Positions 32,307 to 41,394 are shown, counted from the stretch's first letter. The stretch is DNA of 64,000 bases from Pseudoneobacillus sp052180215 (GCF_052180215.1 NZ_CP197471.1:3072001-3136000), one strand, 5' to 3'. Numbers and translations: made by a program. The notes: generated by a model from the sequence alone, not told the origin.

Positions 32307-34121
32307 TTATTTTAAGGCCTTTTGCAATTGTAGAATTTCCATAGCAATTGTGGCGGCTTTTAAGAAATCTTTTTGTTTTTCTGCTTCTATTTTTTCAGCA
32401 TTCTTTTCCTTTATCATTAACAATTTCGGAAAATTCAACACCTGTTTTAAATAATCATTTAATTCCTGAGGTGTCATTTCTGAATTAATAGACATCATTT
32501 CAAGTTCAGCAACAATTCTTTTTAATTTATCATCCTTAATATAATTAAGAAATGCACTTGGATCTGGGGGATTGCCTTCCTCATAATATCCAATTAAGTA
32601 GGTCATAATGGCTTGATGCTCATCAACATTGAAGGTGTGACCATTTAATAATTCCTGTACTTTGTACGCTACCTCGCTATTGCGAATCATATGTGCTATT
32701 AGTCTTCTCTCGGCTGTTTGGTAGGCAGGGTATAAACTTTTCACACTTTTCTTAGTAACGACGGTAGGTTTATTAGGTGTCAATTGACCTTGTTGATTTT
32801 TATTTTTTTCATAGTAGAAGACTTGTTTTTGCTGTTGTTTTAAGGCATCTAATGATAGTGAAAACTCCCCTGCTAATTGCCTTAGATAATGATCTCGTTC
32901 AACAGCCTTAGTTAACTTACTAATTTCTTTTAGTACTTCTTCGATATAAAGTAAACGTTCTCCTTCATTCTGAAGGTTTTTTCCCCTTCGAAAATAAAGA
33001 AATTTAAATGACATCCAGGTTACGGTTGAACCCATTACTTCATTCTGGAACTTTTCTGCTCCAAACTGCTTAACATAATCATCCGGGTCTAAACCGTTGG
33101 GCATCATCGCAACCTTTACTAACAAACCTACATTAGTAAGCATATTACCAGCTCTATACGCAGCTTCTATTCCTGCATTATCAGAGTCGTAGCAAATCGT
33201 GACAGACTGAACAAGTTGACGTAACTGACTTACATGGTCCTCAGTTAACGAGGTTCCCATAGTAGCTACCCCATTTTCAACTTCAGCTCGATCCGCTGCT
33301 ATAACATCAGCAAATCCTTCAAAAAGAACAATTTGACTTGTTTTTCTAATAGTAGGCTTAGCTAAATGAAAATTATATAAAATTTTACTTTTATTAAAGA
33401 TTACTGTTTCGGGACTATTTAAATATTTTGGCTCATCCTGCCCTAATGCTCTCCCGGAAAAAGCAATCGTTTTACCATGACGATCTGAAATTGGAAACAT
33501 TATTCGGTTTCGAAAGCGATCAAATAAACTATTATCACTTTCCCGTCTAATAATAAGACCTGATCTTTCCAATATCTCTGCAGTGAAATTTCGCTTTAAT
33601 AAAAACTTAGTAACAAAATCCCATGAATTTAATGAGTATCCAATTTGGAACTTTTTAATGGATTCCAGGGTGAAACCACGTTCTAATAAATATTCCAGAG
33701 CATGTTGACCTTCTTTTGTATTTACTAATAAATGATGATAAAATTTCCGTAAGAGTTCATGCGCTTCGATCATTTGTAGAACATCATCAGAAACTTTTTT
33801 TTCTTTCCCGAGATTAGAAGGATCGATTGCGAGTTCAATATTTGCTTTTTCAGCTAATTTTATAGCTGTCTCAATAAATGAATACCCTTCTAAATCCATT
33901 AAAAATGAAAAAACATTTCCACCTGCTCCACAGCCAAAACAATGGAATATTTGTTTATCAGGTGATACCGAAAAGGATGGGGAGTTTTCACCATGGAAAG
34001 GGCATAAACCAAAATAGTTCCTGCCTTGTTTTTTCAGTTGAACATACTCACTGATAACTTCTACAATATCAACTGATTGACGGATCTCATTTATTTTTTC
34101 CTCGGCAATACGTTCTGCCAT
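32307..34121 (-). CDS. dnaG: DNA primase
   Basis: 604-residue primase that makes RNA primers for DnaB-driven replication. The N-terminal CHC2 zinc ribbon has C40, H43, C61 and C64 (GLCPFHGE, HCFGCGAGG). The catalytic TOPRIM core has VLFEGFADVIAA and CYDSDNAGIEAAYR, and a C-terminal helicase-binding domain lies from about 450. The longer frame adds 16 residues without a ribosome binding site; the ATG at 34121 has GGAG 9 bases upstream. The operon order is yqxD-dnaG-sigA, but yqxD here is broken. Confidence 0.96.
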   Translation of the reverse strand: MAERIAEEKINEIRQSVDIVEVISEYVQLKKQGRNYFGLCPFHGENSPSFSVSPDKQIFHCFGCGAGGNVFSFLMDLEGYSFIETAIKLAEKANIELAIDPSNLGKEKKVSDDVLQMIEAHELLRKFYHHLLVNTKEGQHALEYLLERGFTLESIKKFQIGYSLNSWDFVTKFLLKRNFTAEILERSGLIIRRESDNSLFDRFRNRIMFPISDRHGKTIAFSGRALGQDEPKYLNSPETVIFNKSKILYNFHLAKPTIRKTSQIVLFEGFADVIAADRAEVENGVATMGTSLTEDHVSQLRQLVQSVTICYDSDNAGIEAAYRAGNMLTNVGLLVKVAMMPNGLDPDDYVKQFGAEKFQNEVMGSTVTWMSFKFLYFRRGKNLQNEGERLLYIEEVLKEISKLTKAVERDHYLRQLAGEFSLSLDALKQQQKQVFYYEKNKNQQGQLTPNKPTVVTKKSVKSLYPAYQTAERRLIAHMIRNSEVAYKVQELLNGHTFNVDEHQAIMTYLIGYYEEGNPPDPSAFLNYIKDDKLKRIVAELEMMSINSEMTPQELNDYLKQVLNFPKLLMIKEKNAEKIEAEKQKDFLKAATIAMEILQLQKALK

Positions 34122-34155
34122 GAGAACAACTCCATTATTATTTCGTGAATCAAAG

Positions 34156-34634
34156 TTAAATTCCTTCAAAATTCGACAAAATTTTTGTTAATGATTGAGC
34201 AAAACGTTTTCTGTCTTCTACTGTAAATGCTTTAGGACCTTTCCCATAAATCCCCTGTTTTCTTGCTTTAGCAGAAAGATAACTCAAATCTAAGGCGATA
34301 TGAATAGTTTCTTCTCTATAGGAAGTTCCCTTTGGTGACAGAACATAAACCCTTTTCGGTAAAAGGGTAGAGGCTAAACCTATGTCCTGCGTAATAACCA
34401 TATCAAAAGGAGAAACCTTATTCATTATGTACAAATCTACAGCCTCTTTGTGAGTATCAACATTACTTCCAAGAAGCCCCAATAGGATTGGAAAACATAT
34501 AAGCACAGGATGCGACAAAAAAACAGTCAACAGAAAATGATTTTGCTATTTCGACAATTTTTTCTTATACCGGACAAGCATCAGCATCAACAAAAATTGT
34601 CGGAATGCCTGCTGTATTACTAGATATTCTACAT
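34156..34634 (-). pseudogene. yqxD: Disrupted yqxD (DUF188, YaiI/YqxD family)
   Basis: The 3' part reads as a normal YqxD C-terminus (VDTHKEAVDLYIMN, TQDIGLASTLLPK, KQGIYGKGPK). The conserved N-terminal motif FVDADACPV is present at 34568-34591 and onward, but is followed at once by an in-frame TAA (34565-34567). About 100 bases later one extra A at 34462-34465 changes TGG-AAG-TAT-GTT into TGG-AAG-TAA-TGT and shifts the frame. No usable start codon is in frame upstream; the ATG at 34634, after GGAGTG, meets TAG as its second codon. The remaining open frame from 34530 begins with a TTG lacking a ribosome binding site. Confidence 0.9.
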
Positions 34635-34937
34635 CACTCCGATTTTTCCTTCTTTTAAAAAGAAGTTTTCACATATAAACAATGTGTCGAATTTTTTTTG
34701 GCCACTTGCCTTGACTTCTAACAATAAATAGTTTATTCGTTACAATGCAAGTCTAAACCTATTATGATACTTTTTTTATCACAATTTTTAATTATAGTAT
34801 AGAAAAAATCAATTTTCCATGATTTTTTATTATTTTTTATTATAAAAACATATTTAAAAAGATTGATTTTTATTCTTAATATAAAAAACACATGGATATT
34901 TATATCACCATGTGTTCACGTATTCTTCAAATTTTTA
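34635..34937. other. AT-rich region upstream of yqxD-dnaG-sigA
   Basis: No gene is seen. It contains the yqfL terminator at its right side and must contain the promoter(s) of the dnaG-sigA operon on the minus strand. A possible pair is TTGCAT with TATTGT at 18 bp, which is weak. TGTCGAA, the Spo0A-box core, lies at 34685-34691. Long runs of A and T occupy 34790-34890. Confidence 0.5.
34883..34915 (-). terminator. Terminator of ccpN-yqfL
   Basis: On the minus strand ACACATGG pairs with CCATGTGT (12-base loop) and is followed by TTTTTTA. Confidence 0.82.
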
Positions 34938-35744
34938 TCATCCTTTTCTTTGAAAATGATAAAGAATGACATTTGCGGTTTCCTCTACCGCCTTATTCGT
35001 GACATCAATTACTGAGCAGCCAATACGTTCAACAACTTTGTTGAAATAGGTAATCTCTTCTTTAATTCTATCTATATTGGCATAACTGGCTTGGTCATTT
35101 AAACCTAAAGAAATTAATCGTTCCCGCCTGATAAAGTTTAACTTTTCAGGACTTATTTTTAAACCGAAGCATTTTTCCGGTGGCACTAAAAATAATTCTT
35201 CTGGGGGGTCAACTTCAGGAACTAACGGCACATTGGCTACTTTTAATCTTTTATGAGCTAAATATTGAGATAAAGGTGTTTTAGAAGTCCGTGATACACC
35301 TACTAATACAATATCCGCTTTTAATATGCCTCTAGGATCACGCCCATCATCATATTTAACGGCAAATTCTATTGCTTCAACTTTTTTAAAATAATCTTCA
35401 TCCAGTTTACGAACAAGTCCTGGCTCATTTAGAGGTGTTTTTCCAGTTAAATTTTGAATTTGATCCATCAATGGACCAATTAAGTCACATGCATAGAGCC
35501 CTTCTTCTGCAGCCCTTTGTTTCATGTATTCTCTAATATCAGGTTTAACCAATGTAAATGCTATCATGCCCTTATCCAGTTTTACTAATGAAATCACTTC
35601 TTCAATATTATCTTTATCCTCGACATAAGGAAATCTTTTAAGGACCAGATTTGATCCATTAAATTGACTTATAGCAGCCTTTGTAACTAATTCTGCTGTT
35701 TCTCCTACAGAATCTGATACTACATAGATGACAGGCTTACTCAT
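34938..35744 (-). CDS. yqfL: Putative pyruvate, phosphate dikinase regulatory protein
   Basis: 268-residue DUF299 protein. In plants and some bacteria this family is a bifunctional kinase/phosphorylase acting on PPDK or PEP synthase. The N-terminus has VVSDSVGETAELV and the P-loop-like motif is GVSRTSKTPLS at about 149-159. Known in B. subtilis as YqfL, which modulates CcpN activity. It follows ccpN by 24 bases, so they form one operon. Two starts are in frame: the ATG at 35753 touches GAGGAGA, so the one at 35744 is preferred. Its target here is not shown by context. Confidence 0.9.
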   Translation of the reverse strand: MSKPVIYVVSDSVGETAELVTKAAISQFNGSNLVLKRFPYVEDKDNIEEVISLVKLDKGMIAFTLVKPDIREYMKQRAAEEGLYACDLIGPLMDQIQNLTGKTPLNEPGLVRKLDEDYFKKVEAIEFAVKYDDGRDPRGILKADIVLVGVSRTSKTPLSQYLAHKRLKVANVPLVPEVDPPEELFLVPPEKCFGLKISPEKLNFIRRERLISLGLNDQASYANIDRIKEEITYFNKVVERIGCSVIDVTNKAVEETANVILYHFQRKG

Positions 35745-35768
35745 TTTTATCATTCTCCTCTCTGGAGC

Positions 35769-36401
35769 CTATTGATCTTGAGCAAGTGATAAAAAGGCTT
35801 TTGTTATATTTGTTTTGGTAATCCTTCCAATTACTTCAAACCCCTGTTCTGTTTCCCTAACAATTGGTAATGCATCGATTTGCTTCGAAATAAGTTTCTG
35901 CGCCACATCAATTAACAAATCATCTTTTCTGCACATTGTTATGTTAGGCATTCTTGTCATGATAATATTCACTGGAATATTTGTTAAGTCCTGTTTTCCC
36001 AAGCTTGCCCGAAGCAAATCTTTCCGTGATAAAACACCGACTAATTTGGAATGTTGATCAACCACAAACATGGTTCCAACATCCTCTAAAAACATTGTAC
36101 ATATTGCATCGTAAACAGAGACATTTTCACTTATAACCACAGGTATCGATTGAAAATCCTTCACGAATAACTTTTGTAGATTTTCAGTTAATAATTGTGT
36201 ACCGGATTTTCCTGTATAAAAATAACCAACCCTTGGTCTTGCATCTAAATAGCCTGCCATCGTTAAAATCGCCAAATCCGGTCTCAGTGTTGCTCTTGTT
36301 AAATTTAATTGGTCTGCAATTTGTTCTCCAGTAATTGGCCCTTGGTCCTTAACGATTTGAAGTATTTGTTCTTGCCGCTTATTTAATTCGATTGTACTCA
36401 C
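35769..36401 (-). CDS. ccpN: Control catabolite protein of gluconeogenesis CcpN
   Basis: Repressor of gluconeogenic genes (gapB, pckA in B. subtilis), about 210 residues. An N-terminal winged helix (TGEQIADQLNLTRATLRPDL) is followed by two CBS domains that bind adenine nucleotides (MFLEDVGTMFVVDQ, GVLSRKDLLRAS and the second near IDALPIVRE). The segment FKDFQSIPVVISENVSVYDA less its first residue is family-typical. The start is GTG at 36401, giving STIELNKRQ after the initiator as in B. subtilis. AAGGTGGTGA overlaps it, so spacing is unusual and the start is less certain than the identity. Confidence 0.93.
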   Translation of the reverse strand: MSTIELNKRQEQILQIVKDQGPITGEQIADQLNLTRATLRPDLAILTMAGYLDARPRVGYFYTGKSGTQLLTENLQKLFVKDFQSIPVVISENVSVYDAICTMFLEDVGTMFVVDQHSKLVGVLSRKDLLRASLGKQDLTNIPVNIIMTRMPNITMCRKDDLLIDVAQKLISKQIDALPIVRETEQGFEVIGRITKTNITKAFLSLAQDQ

Positions 36402-36545
36402 CACCTTGGTTGTTCTATATGTATATTTTTCTTTAAATTAAGCACTTAAGGTTATACTTTAATAGCAATATTATATACTAATTATTTTTTATATGAAAAG
36501 GAATAAAGTTGTTTTTATAAAGCTATTGCTTTTTATTTCATTTCA

Positions 36546-36580
36546 AAAGAAAAAGGTGCAGTTCATTCTGCACCTTTTTT
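36546..36580 (-). terminator. Terminator of glyQS
   Basis: On the minus strand AAAAAAGGTGCAG pairs with CTGCACCTTTTT (6-base loop) with a following T-run. Confidence 0.9.
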
Positions 36581-36585
36581 CTACA

Positions 36586-37968
36586 TTAAAACATAATTTT
36601 TTCTTGGATAAAGTTTACAAGTTCTGCGATAGGGATACGTTTTTGTTCCATTGTATCTCTGTCCCTTACCGTAACCATGTTATCTTCTTTCGAATCAAAA
36701 TCATAGGTAATACAGTACGGAGTACCAATTTCATCATGACGACGATAACGTTTACCAATTGAACCTGCCTCATCATAATCCACTAAAAAGTGTTTAGATA
36801 ATTCGGCAAAAACTTCTTTTGCTTCTTCAGACAACTTTTTAGATAATGGCAAAATAGCAGCCTTATAAGGAGCTAATGCTGGGTGGAAATGCATAACCGT
36901 TCTTGAAGTACCATCTTCAAGCTGTTCTTCATCATAAGCATCAATTAAAAAGGCTAACGTTACACGATCTGCTCCAAGTGATGGCTCGATACAGAAAGGA
37001 ACGTAACGTTCATTCGTTTCCGGATCAATATAATTAAAGTCTTCCCCAGAGTATTGCATATGCTGTTTTAAATCGTAATCTGTTCTTGATGCAACACCCC
37101 ATAACTCACCCCATCCGAATGGGAATTTAAACTCAAAATCAGTTGTTGCGTTACTGTAGTGAGATAGCTCATCTTCAGAATGGTCACGAAGTCTCAAATT
37201 CTCTTCATTCATTCCTAAAGTCAATAACCACTGTTCAGCAAAGTTTTTCCAATAATTAAACCATGTTAATTCTTCACCTGGTTTACAGAAGAATTCAAGT
37301 TCCATTTGTTCAAATTCTCTAGTACGGAAAGTAAAGTTACCTGGAGTAATTTCATTACGAAAACTTTTTCCGATTTGAGCAATACCAAATGGTAACTTCT
37401 TTCTCATTGTACGTTGTACATTTTTAAAGTTAACAAAAATACCTTGAGCTGTTTCGGGACGTAAGAAGATTTCGTTCGTGCTAGATTCAGTAACACCTTG
37501 GAAGGTTTTAAACATTAAATTAAATTGTCTAATACCTGTGAAATCATGGCTACCACAGTCAGGACAAGCGATATTATGTTCTTTCACTAGTTCTTCCATT
37601 TTTTCAAATGGTAAACCATCTACGACCATTTCCATACCTTTTTCTTCCAGTGCATTTTCAATTAATTTATCTGCACGATGTCTCGCTTTACAATTCTTAC
37701 AATCAATCATCGGATCATTAAAATTACCAATATGACCCGAAGCTTCCCAAGTTCTAGGATTCATAAGGATACTTGCATCTAATCCCACATTATATGGTGA
37801 TTCTTGGACAAACTTTTTCCACCATGCTCGTTTAATGTTATTTTTAAATTCTACCCCTAAAGGGCCGTAATCCCACGTATTGGCAAGGCCACCATAAATC
37901 TCAGACCCAGGAAATACAAAACCTCTATGCTTTGCGTGAGAGACGATTTGTTCCATAGTTGCACTCAT
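36586..37968 (-). CDS. glyQS: Glycyl-tRNA synthetase, single-chain (alpha2) type
   Basis: 460-residue class II synthetase that charges tRNA-Gly. It is the homodimeric eukaryote/archaea-like form, with FVFPGSEIYGGLANTWDYGP at the N-terminus, motif 2 FRNEITPGNF and motif 3 near GADRVTLAFL. A zinc-type segment CKNCKARHRADK with CPDCGSHDF lies in the insertion. The C-terminal anticodon-binding domain begins about residue 350. B. subtilis instead uses the two-gene alpha/beta enzyme. A T-box leader directly upstream controls it. Frameshift or truncation was not seen. Confidence 0.95.
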   Translation of the reverse strand: MSATMEQIVSHAKHRGFVFPGSEIYGGLANTWDYGPLGVEFKNNIKRAWWKKFVQESPYNVGLDASILMNPRTWEASGHIGNFNDPMIDCKNCKARHRADKLIENALEEKGMEMVVDGLPFEKMEELVKEHNIACPDCGSHDFTGIRQFNLMFKTFQGVTESSTNEIFLRPETAQGIFVNFKNVQRTMRKKLPFGIAQIGKSFRNEITPGNFTFRTREFEQMELEFFCKPGEELTWFNYWKNFAEQWLLTLGMNEENLRLRDHSEDELSHYSNATTDFEFKFPFGWGELWGVASRTDYDLKQHMQYSGEDFNYIDPETNERYVPFCIEPSLGADRVTLAFLIDAYDEEQLEDGTSRTVMHFHPALAPYKAAILPLSKKLSEEAKEVFAELSKHFLVDYDEAGSIGKRYRRHDEIGTPYCITYDFDSKEDNMVTVRDRDTMEQKRIPIAELVNFIQEKIMF

Positions 37969-38022
37969 TTTTTTCGCTCCTTCTTATAAAATTTTACTTT
38001 TGCATAGGAGATAAGAATCAAT

Positions 38023-38235
38023 AAAAAAACTCCCATCCCTATGCCTCAGCATAGGGACGAGAGTTACCCGCGGTTCCACCCTATTTGCCACCTTCTAAAA
38101 GTGGCCACTTTATTAAAATGCTGCTCCAGAATGCCTTCCCAAATCCCTTATACCCTAGCTCGCACCATCCTAGGTTCGCTTTTATAAGAATTATTTAGTA
38201 CTCTTTTCCATCAATGCAACTATTTTTTATGTAAT
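38023..38235 (-). promoter_or_regulatory. T-box riboswitch leader of glyQS
   Basis: The T-box AGGGTGGAACCGCGGG lies at 38067-38082 (minus strand), just before a terminator: a CTCTCGTCCCTATGC stem pairing with GCATAGGGATGGGAG, then seven T residues (38023-38066). Upstream, Stem I features are visible, including the apical GGTGCGAG and an early GGAAAAGAGTA. A GGC triplet at 38133-38135 in GAAGGCATTC is the likely specifier, agreeing with glycine. Uncharged tRNA-Gly would favour the antiterminator. Confidence 0.93.
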
Positions 38236-38295
38236 AAAAATATTATCTTAAAGCATACTTTCTTGTCAACATTGTTAAAATTTTAATATATCTAG

Positions 38296-39042
38296 CTAGA
38301 ATTTAAATTTATCCATTTGATCAAGGAATCTTTTGGACTTTATATGTAAACCTGAATATTCCTCAAAATAAGCATCTATCACTGTCTTAAGTTCTTTTTT
38401 TGTTTCATCTTTTACTGAGATATTACCAAGTCTTGATAAATCAAAAAAATAAAAGATTCTTAAGAGCTTTATGGTCGAACTAGAAATTTTCATATGGTAG
38501 GGATCTTTTTCTATACACCTATGACAAATAAAACCGTTTTCCCGAATGGAAAATGAAAAATGACCGTCTGTTTCTCCACAAACGGCACATTTATTTAGAA
38601 CTGGATAGAGCCCAAGTAAATTTAACATTTTCATTTCGTAAATATGAATGAGAATATCTACGTCATATTCCTCATTCATATAGTTTAAGGTTTGAAATAA
38701 AAGTTCGAATAAGTAAGGATTAGGTTTTTTTTCATCTGTACATTTATCCGTTAATTCCAAAATATAACTTGCGTAAGCCGTCATGACAATATCTTCACGA
38801 ATGTTTCTCATAGAAGAAAGGATTTCTCCTTGTTGCAACGTGCCTAGACCTGTCCCTCTTTGAATTAAAAAGTAACCGTAGGTGAACAGCTGAGTGATGG
38901 CTGCCAACCGACTATTGGGCTTTTTCGCACCCCTAGCCATCACTCCTACCTTTCCCCATTCACGAGTATATATGGTTACAATTTTGTTTGTTTCACTGTA
39001 ATCAATCGCTCTTATGACGATGCCCTCACATTTTTGAAGCAT
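38296..39042 (-). CDS. recO: DNA repair protein RecO
   Basis: 248-residue recombination mediator that helps RecR load RecA at gaps coated with SSB. An OB-fold occupies about residues 1-80 (EGIVIRAIDYSETNKIVTIY less its first residue, VGVMARGAKKPNS). A helical domain follows, with a zinc site C-A-V-C and C-H-R-C at about 147-175. The order recO-yqzL-era is typical of bacilli, read 3' to 5' here. The ATG at 39042 has GGTGA upstream. No terminator was recognised before glyQS; the T-box region separates them. Confidence 0.95.
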   Translation of the reverse strand: MLQKCEGIVIRAIDYSETNKIVTIYTREWGKVGVMARGAKKPNSRLAAITQLFTYGYFLIQRGTGLGTLQQGEILSSMRNIREDIVMTAYASYILELTDKCTDEKKPNPYLFELLFQTLNYMNEEYDVDILIHIYEMKMLNLLGLYPVLNKCAVCGETDGHFSFSIRENGFICHRCIEKDPYHMKISSSTIKLLRIFYFFDLSRLGNISVKDETKKELKTVIDAYFEEYSGLHIKSKRFLDQMDKFKF

Positions 39043-39075
39043 CTAGCGTCACCATCCAATATATTTGTGACAAAT

Positions 39076-39219
39076 CTATGAGATGGGAAAATCAACCTCT
39101 GCTAGCTCTTCCTCCTGATTTCTGGGTATTTCTTGCTTTTCCTTCTCTAACTCCTTAAAGATTAGATAAGTGTCAATATTACCTGTCTGGGAAAATACTT
39201 TCCAGGTAAAATCTAACAT
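39076..39219 (-). CDS. yqzL: YqzL family small protein
   Basis: 47-residue protein beginning MLDFTWKVFSQTGNIDTYLI and ending EVDFPIS, recognisable as YqzL, a small conserved bacillar protein of unknown function always found between recO and era. AAAGGTGGGG precedes the ATG at 39219. It is short enough to be missed by length-filtered gene calling. The predicted fold is an N-terminal aromatic-rich stretch and one acidic helix. It is probably co-transcribed with recO, 33 bases downstream. Confidence 0.92.
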   Translation of the reverse strand: MLDFTWKVFSQTGNIDTYLIFKELEKEKQEIPRNQEEELAEVDFPIS

Positions 39220-39380
39220 CGAAAACCCCACCTTTCAATTTTTAACTAGCAATAAAAATTTAAATCCCTATCCTTGAGTTTATCTTTGCCAACATCTCCA
39301 ATTTCATGACACGAAAAATTTACTAATCCTAATCATGCATAAACAATATTTTTTTTAATATTGTATAAAGGTGAACCTAA

Positions 39381-40301
39381 TCAATACTCATCTTCTCTAA
39401 ATCCGTAATCACGTAACTGCCCCATTTTATTTCGCCAATCTTTTTGAACTTTTACCCAAAGCTCTAGAAATACTTTTGACCCTAATAAATTTTCAATATC
39501 AGTTCTCGCACGTTTTCCTATTTCCTTTAACATCGAACCTTGTTTTCCAATAATAATTCCTTTTTGAGAGTCCCGTTCTACAATAACCGTTGCCATCACA
39601 TGAATCACATCTTGATTTTCACGCCGTTCCATTTTATCAATCACTACTGCTAGTGAATGTGGAATTTCTTCCCTTGTTAGATGGAGCGCTTTTTCACGAA
39701 TTAACTCTGATACAATGAACCTCTCAGGATGGTCTGTTACTTGATCTGCAGGATAATATTGTGGTCCTTCCGGTAGATACTTTTTAATAACTTCAAGAAG
39801 GTGTTCGACATTATTTCCTTCTAATGCTGAGATCGGTACAATTTCTTGGAATGGATATTTTTCTTTATAGGACTCGATTAGAGTCAATAAATTATCCGGG
39901 TGTATTTTGTCTATTTTATTGATGATTAAGAAAATAGGCGTTTTAACTGTTTGGAACTTTTCAATTATAAATTCTTCACCACGACCAAATCCCTCTTCAG
40001 CATTAACCATAAAAAGAATAAGGTCTACCCCTTTTAGTGTGTTTTGTGCGACCTTCATCATAAAGTCACCCAATTTATGCTTTGGTTTATGAATCCCTGG
40101 CGTATCGATAAAGATAAATTGTGAATCATTTGTAGTTAGAACACCTTGAACTTTATTTCGAGTAGTTTGTGGCTTATCACTCATAATGGCTATTTTTTGT
40201 CCTATCACCCTATTTAGGTATGTTGACTTACCAACGTTCGGGCGACCAATGATTGAGATAAAACCTGACTTATATTTACTGCTTTGTTTTGTATTATTCA
40301 T
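39381..40301 (-). CDS. era: GTPase Era
   Basis: 306-residue Ras-like GTPase with a C-terminal KH domain that binds 16S rRNA near its 3' end and assists 30S maturation. G1 GRPNVGKST is at 19-27, G3 DTPGIH, G4 NKIDK and G5 SALEG follow. The KH motif is GIIIGKQGSMLKEIGKRAR. An upstream TTG start at 40319 would add 6 residues, but CGGAGG lies in that extension; the ATG at 40301 is used. In B. subtilis cdd lies between era and dgkA; here that gene is absent. Confidence 0.96.
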   Translation of the reverse strand: MNNTKQSSKYKSGFISIIGRPNVGKSTYLNRVIGQKIAIMSDKPQTTRNKVQGVLTTNDSQFIFIDTPGIHKPKHKLGDFMMKVAQNTLKGVDLILFMVNAEEGFGRGEEFIIEKFQTVKTPIFLIINKIDKIHPDNLLTLIESYKEKYPFQEIVPISALEGNNVEHLLEVIKKYLPEGPQYYPADQVTDHPERFIVSELIREKALHLTREEIPHSLAVVIDKMERRENQDVIHVMATVIVERDSQKGIIIGKQGSMLKEIGKRARTDIENLLGSKVFLELWVKVQKDWRNKMGQLRDYGFREDEY

Positions 40302-40524
40302 TATTTTCCTCCGATGCAAGGTCTTCTAGTGAGTATGAAATAGGCAATTTTAGGTAATCATTTCACAAATAAAATGTTGTTCCTTTATTTTACCTCATTT
40401 CATCTTCTATTTCATTATTTGTTGCAAAAACGTAATAAAAAAATTTGAATTTTCTAAACATTTAACGTTATTAACCTTATTTATGTCATTTTATCGAAAG
40501 AAAAATCGTTTTTCAAATCACTAA

Positions 40525-40552
40525 CAAAAAAAGGTGTCCTAATATGACACCT
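40525..40552 (-). terminator. Terminator of dgkA
   Basis: On the minus strand AGGTGTC pairs with GACACCT (7-base loop) and is followed by TTTTTTG. Confidence 0.88.
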
Positions 40553-40556
40553 CACT

Positions 40557-40943
40557 TCAAAACAATATGTAAATCTTCGGTCCAAAAATCATAATACCTA
40601 TTATCACGGATAGTAATGCATAGATTAATACAGCTCCAGCGGCAATATCTTTAGCTTGCTTTGCTAGTGGGTGGTATTCGTTTGTTACTAGATCCACCAC
40701 TCGTTCGATAGCAGAATTCATCATTTCCAATACCATCATTCCACCGATTGCAATCAGGATCAATATCCATTCTGTTTTAGAAATGGATAAAAGAATCGCT
40801 GCAGCAATAACCAAAATGGAAATGAAGATATGAATCCGGAAATTTCTTTCCTGAATAACACAAGTAATCATACCTTCAATCGCAAATTTAAATGTTTGAC
40901 TCATCCGATATTTTCGCTGTTTATCTTTTAAGTCCGTATTCAT
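40557..40943 (-). CDS. dgkA: Undecaprenol/diacylglycerol kinase
   Basis: 128-residue integral membrane kinase of the DgkA family. The B. subtilis homologue phosphorylates undecaprenol, recycling the lipid carrier for wall synthesis. Three membrane helices are visible (about 38-53, 58-75, 101-120). The active-site pattern E73-MMNSAIE-80 and the KDIAAGAV segment at 98-105 are intact. Its start lies 23 bases inside the end of ybeY with AAGGAA upstream, implying coupling. A terminator ends the transcript right after it, leaving no room for the usual cdd. Confidence 0.94.
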   Translation of the reverse strand: MNTDLKDKQRKYRMSQTFKFAIEGMITCVIQERNFRIHIFISILVIAAAILLSISKTEWILILIAIGGMMVLEMMNSAIERVVDLVTNEYHPLAKQAKDIAAGAVLIYALLSVIIGIMIFGPKIYILF

Positions 40944-41391
40944 CTAAAAGTTCCTTTTGTAAAGAAAACATGGCTTTTTCTTCCTCTTCTGTTTCATGGT
41001 CATATCCTAATAAATGCAGAAATCCATGGACAGCTAAGAATCCTAATTCTCTTAGAAAAGAATGTCCATATTCTTCCGCCTGTTCTTTGGCTTTTGGGAT
41101 CGAAATGATAATATCTCCTAGAACTCTAGGCTGTTCAGCGCCAACCACTTCAATCTCACCTTCACCCAACTCTTCCATAGCAAAAGAAATAACATCTGTT
41201 GGCTTATCTTTTTGTCTATACTCTAAATTAATCTCATGAATTCTTTCGTTAGTAACAAAGGTTAAAGAAAGTTCACTTTCCGACTCAACAGCTTGTTTTT
41301 CTGCAGTAAAATTTAATAATTTTTCTAATTCTTGCATTTCTTCAGGAGTCACTGAATTGGTTTCATCAATTAAATCGATAGCTAGTCTCAT
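40921..41391 (-). CDS. ybeY: Endoribonuclease YbeY
   Basis: 156-residue zinc-dependent endoribonuclease involved in 16S rRNA 3' maturation and ribosome quality control. The UPF0054 metal motif HGFLHLLGYDH is at residues 122-132 (H122, H126, H132). The upstream KDKPTDVISFAMEE is typical. It is encoded three bases after pgpH and overlaps dgkA. Together with phoH upstream this is the conserved phoH-pgpH-ybeY-dgkA-era neighbourhood. Confidence 0.96.
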   Translation of the reverse strand: MRLAIDLIDETNSVTPEEMQELEKLLNFTAEKQAVESESELSLTFVTNERIHEINLEYRQKDKPTDVISFAMEELGEGEIEVVGAEQPRVLGDIIISIPKAKEQAEEYGHSFLRELGFLAVHGFLHLLGYDHETEEEEKAMFSLQKELLDEYGLKR

Positions 41392-41394
41392 TTT

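Noticed and set aside
34156..34530. A functional YqxD of 124 residues starting with TTG at 34530
   Set aside because: No ribosome binding site, its first 20 residues do not resemble the family, and the true N-terminal motif lies upstream in another frame behind a stop.
40302..40556. Remnant of cytidine deaminase
   Set aside because: None of the cdd zinc motifs (HAE, PCxxC) could be read in any frame.
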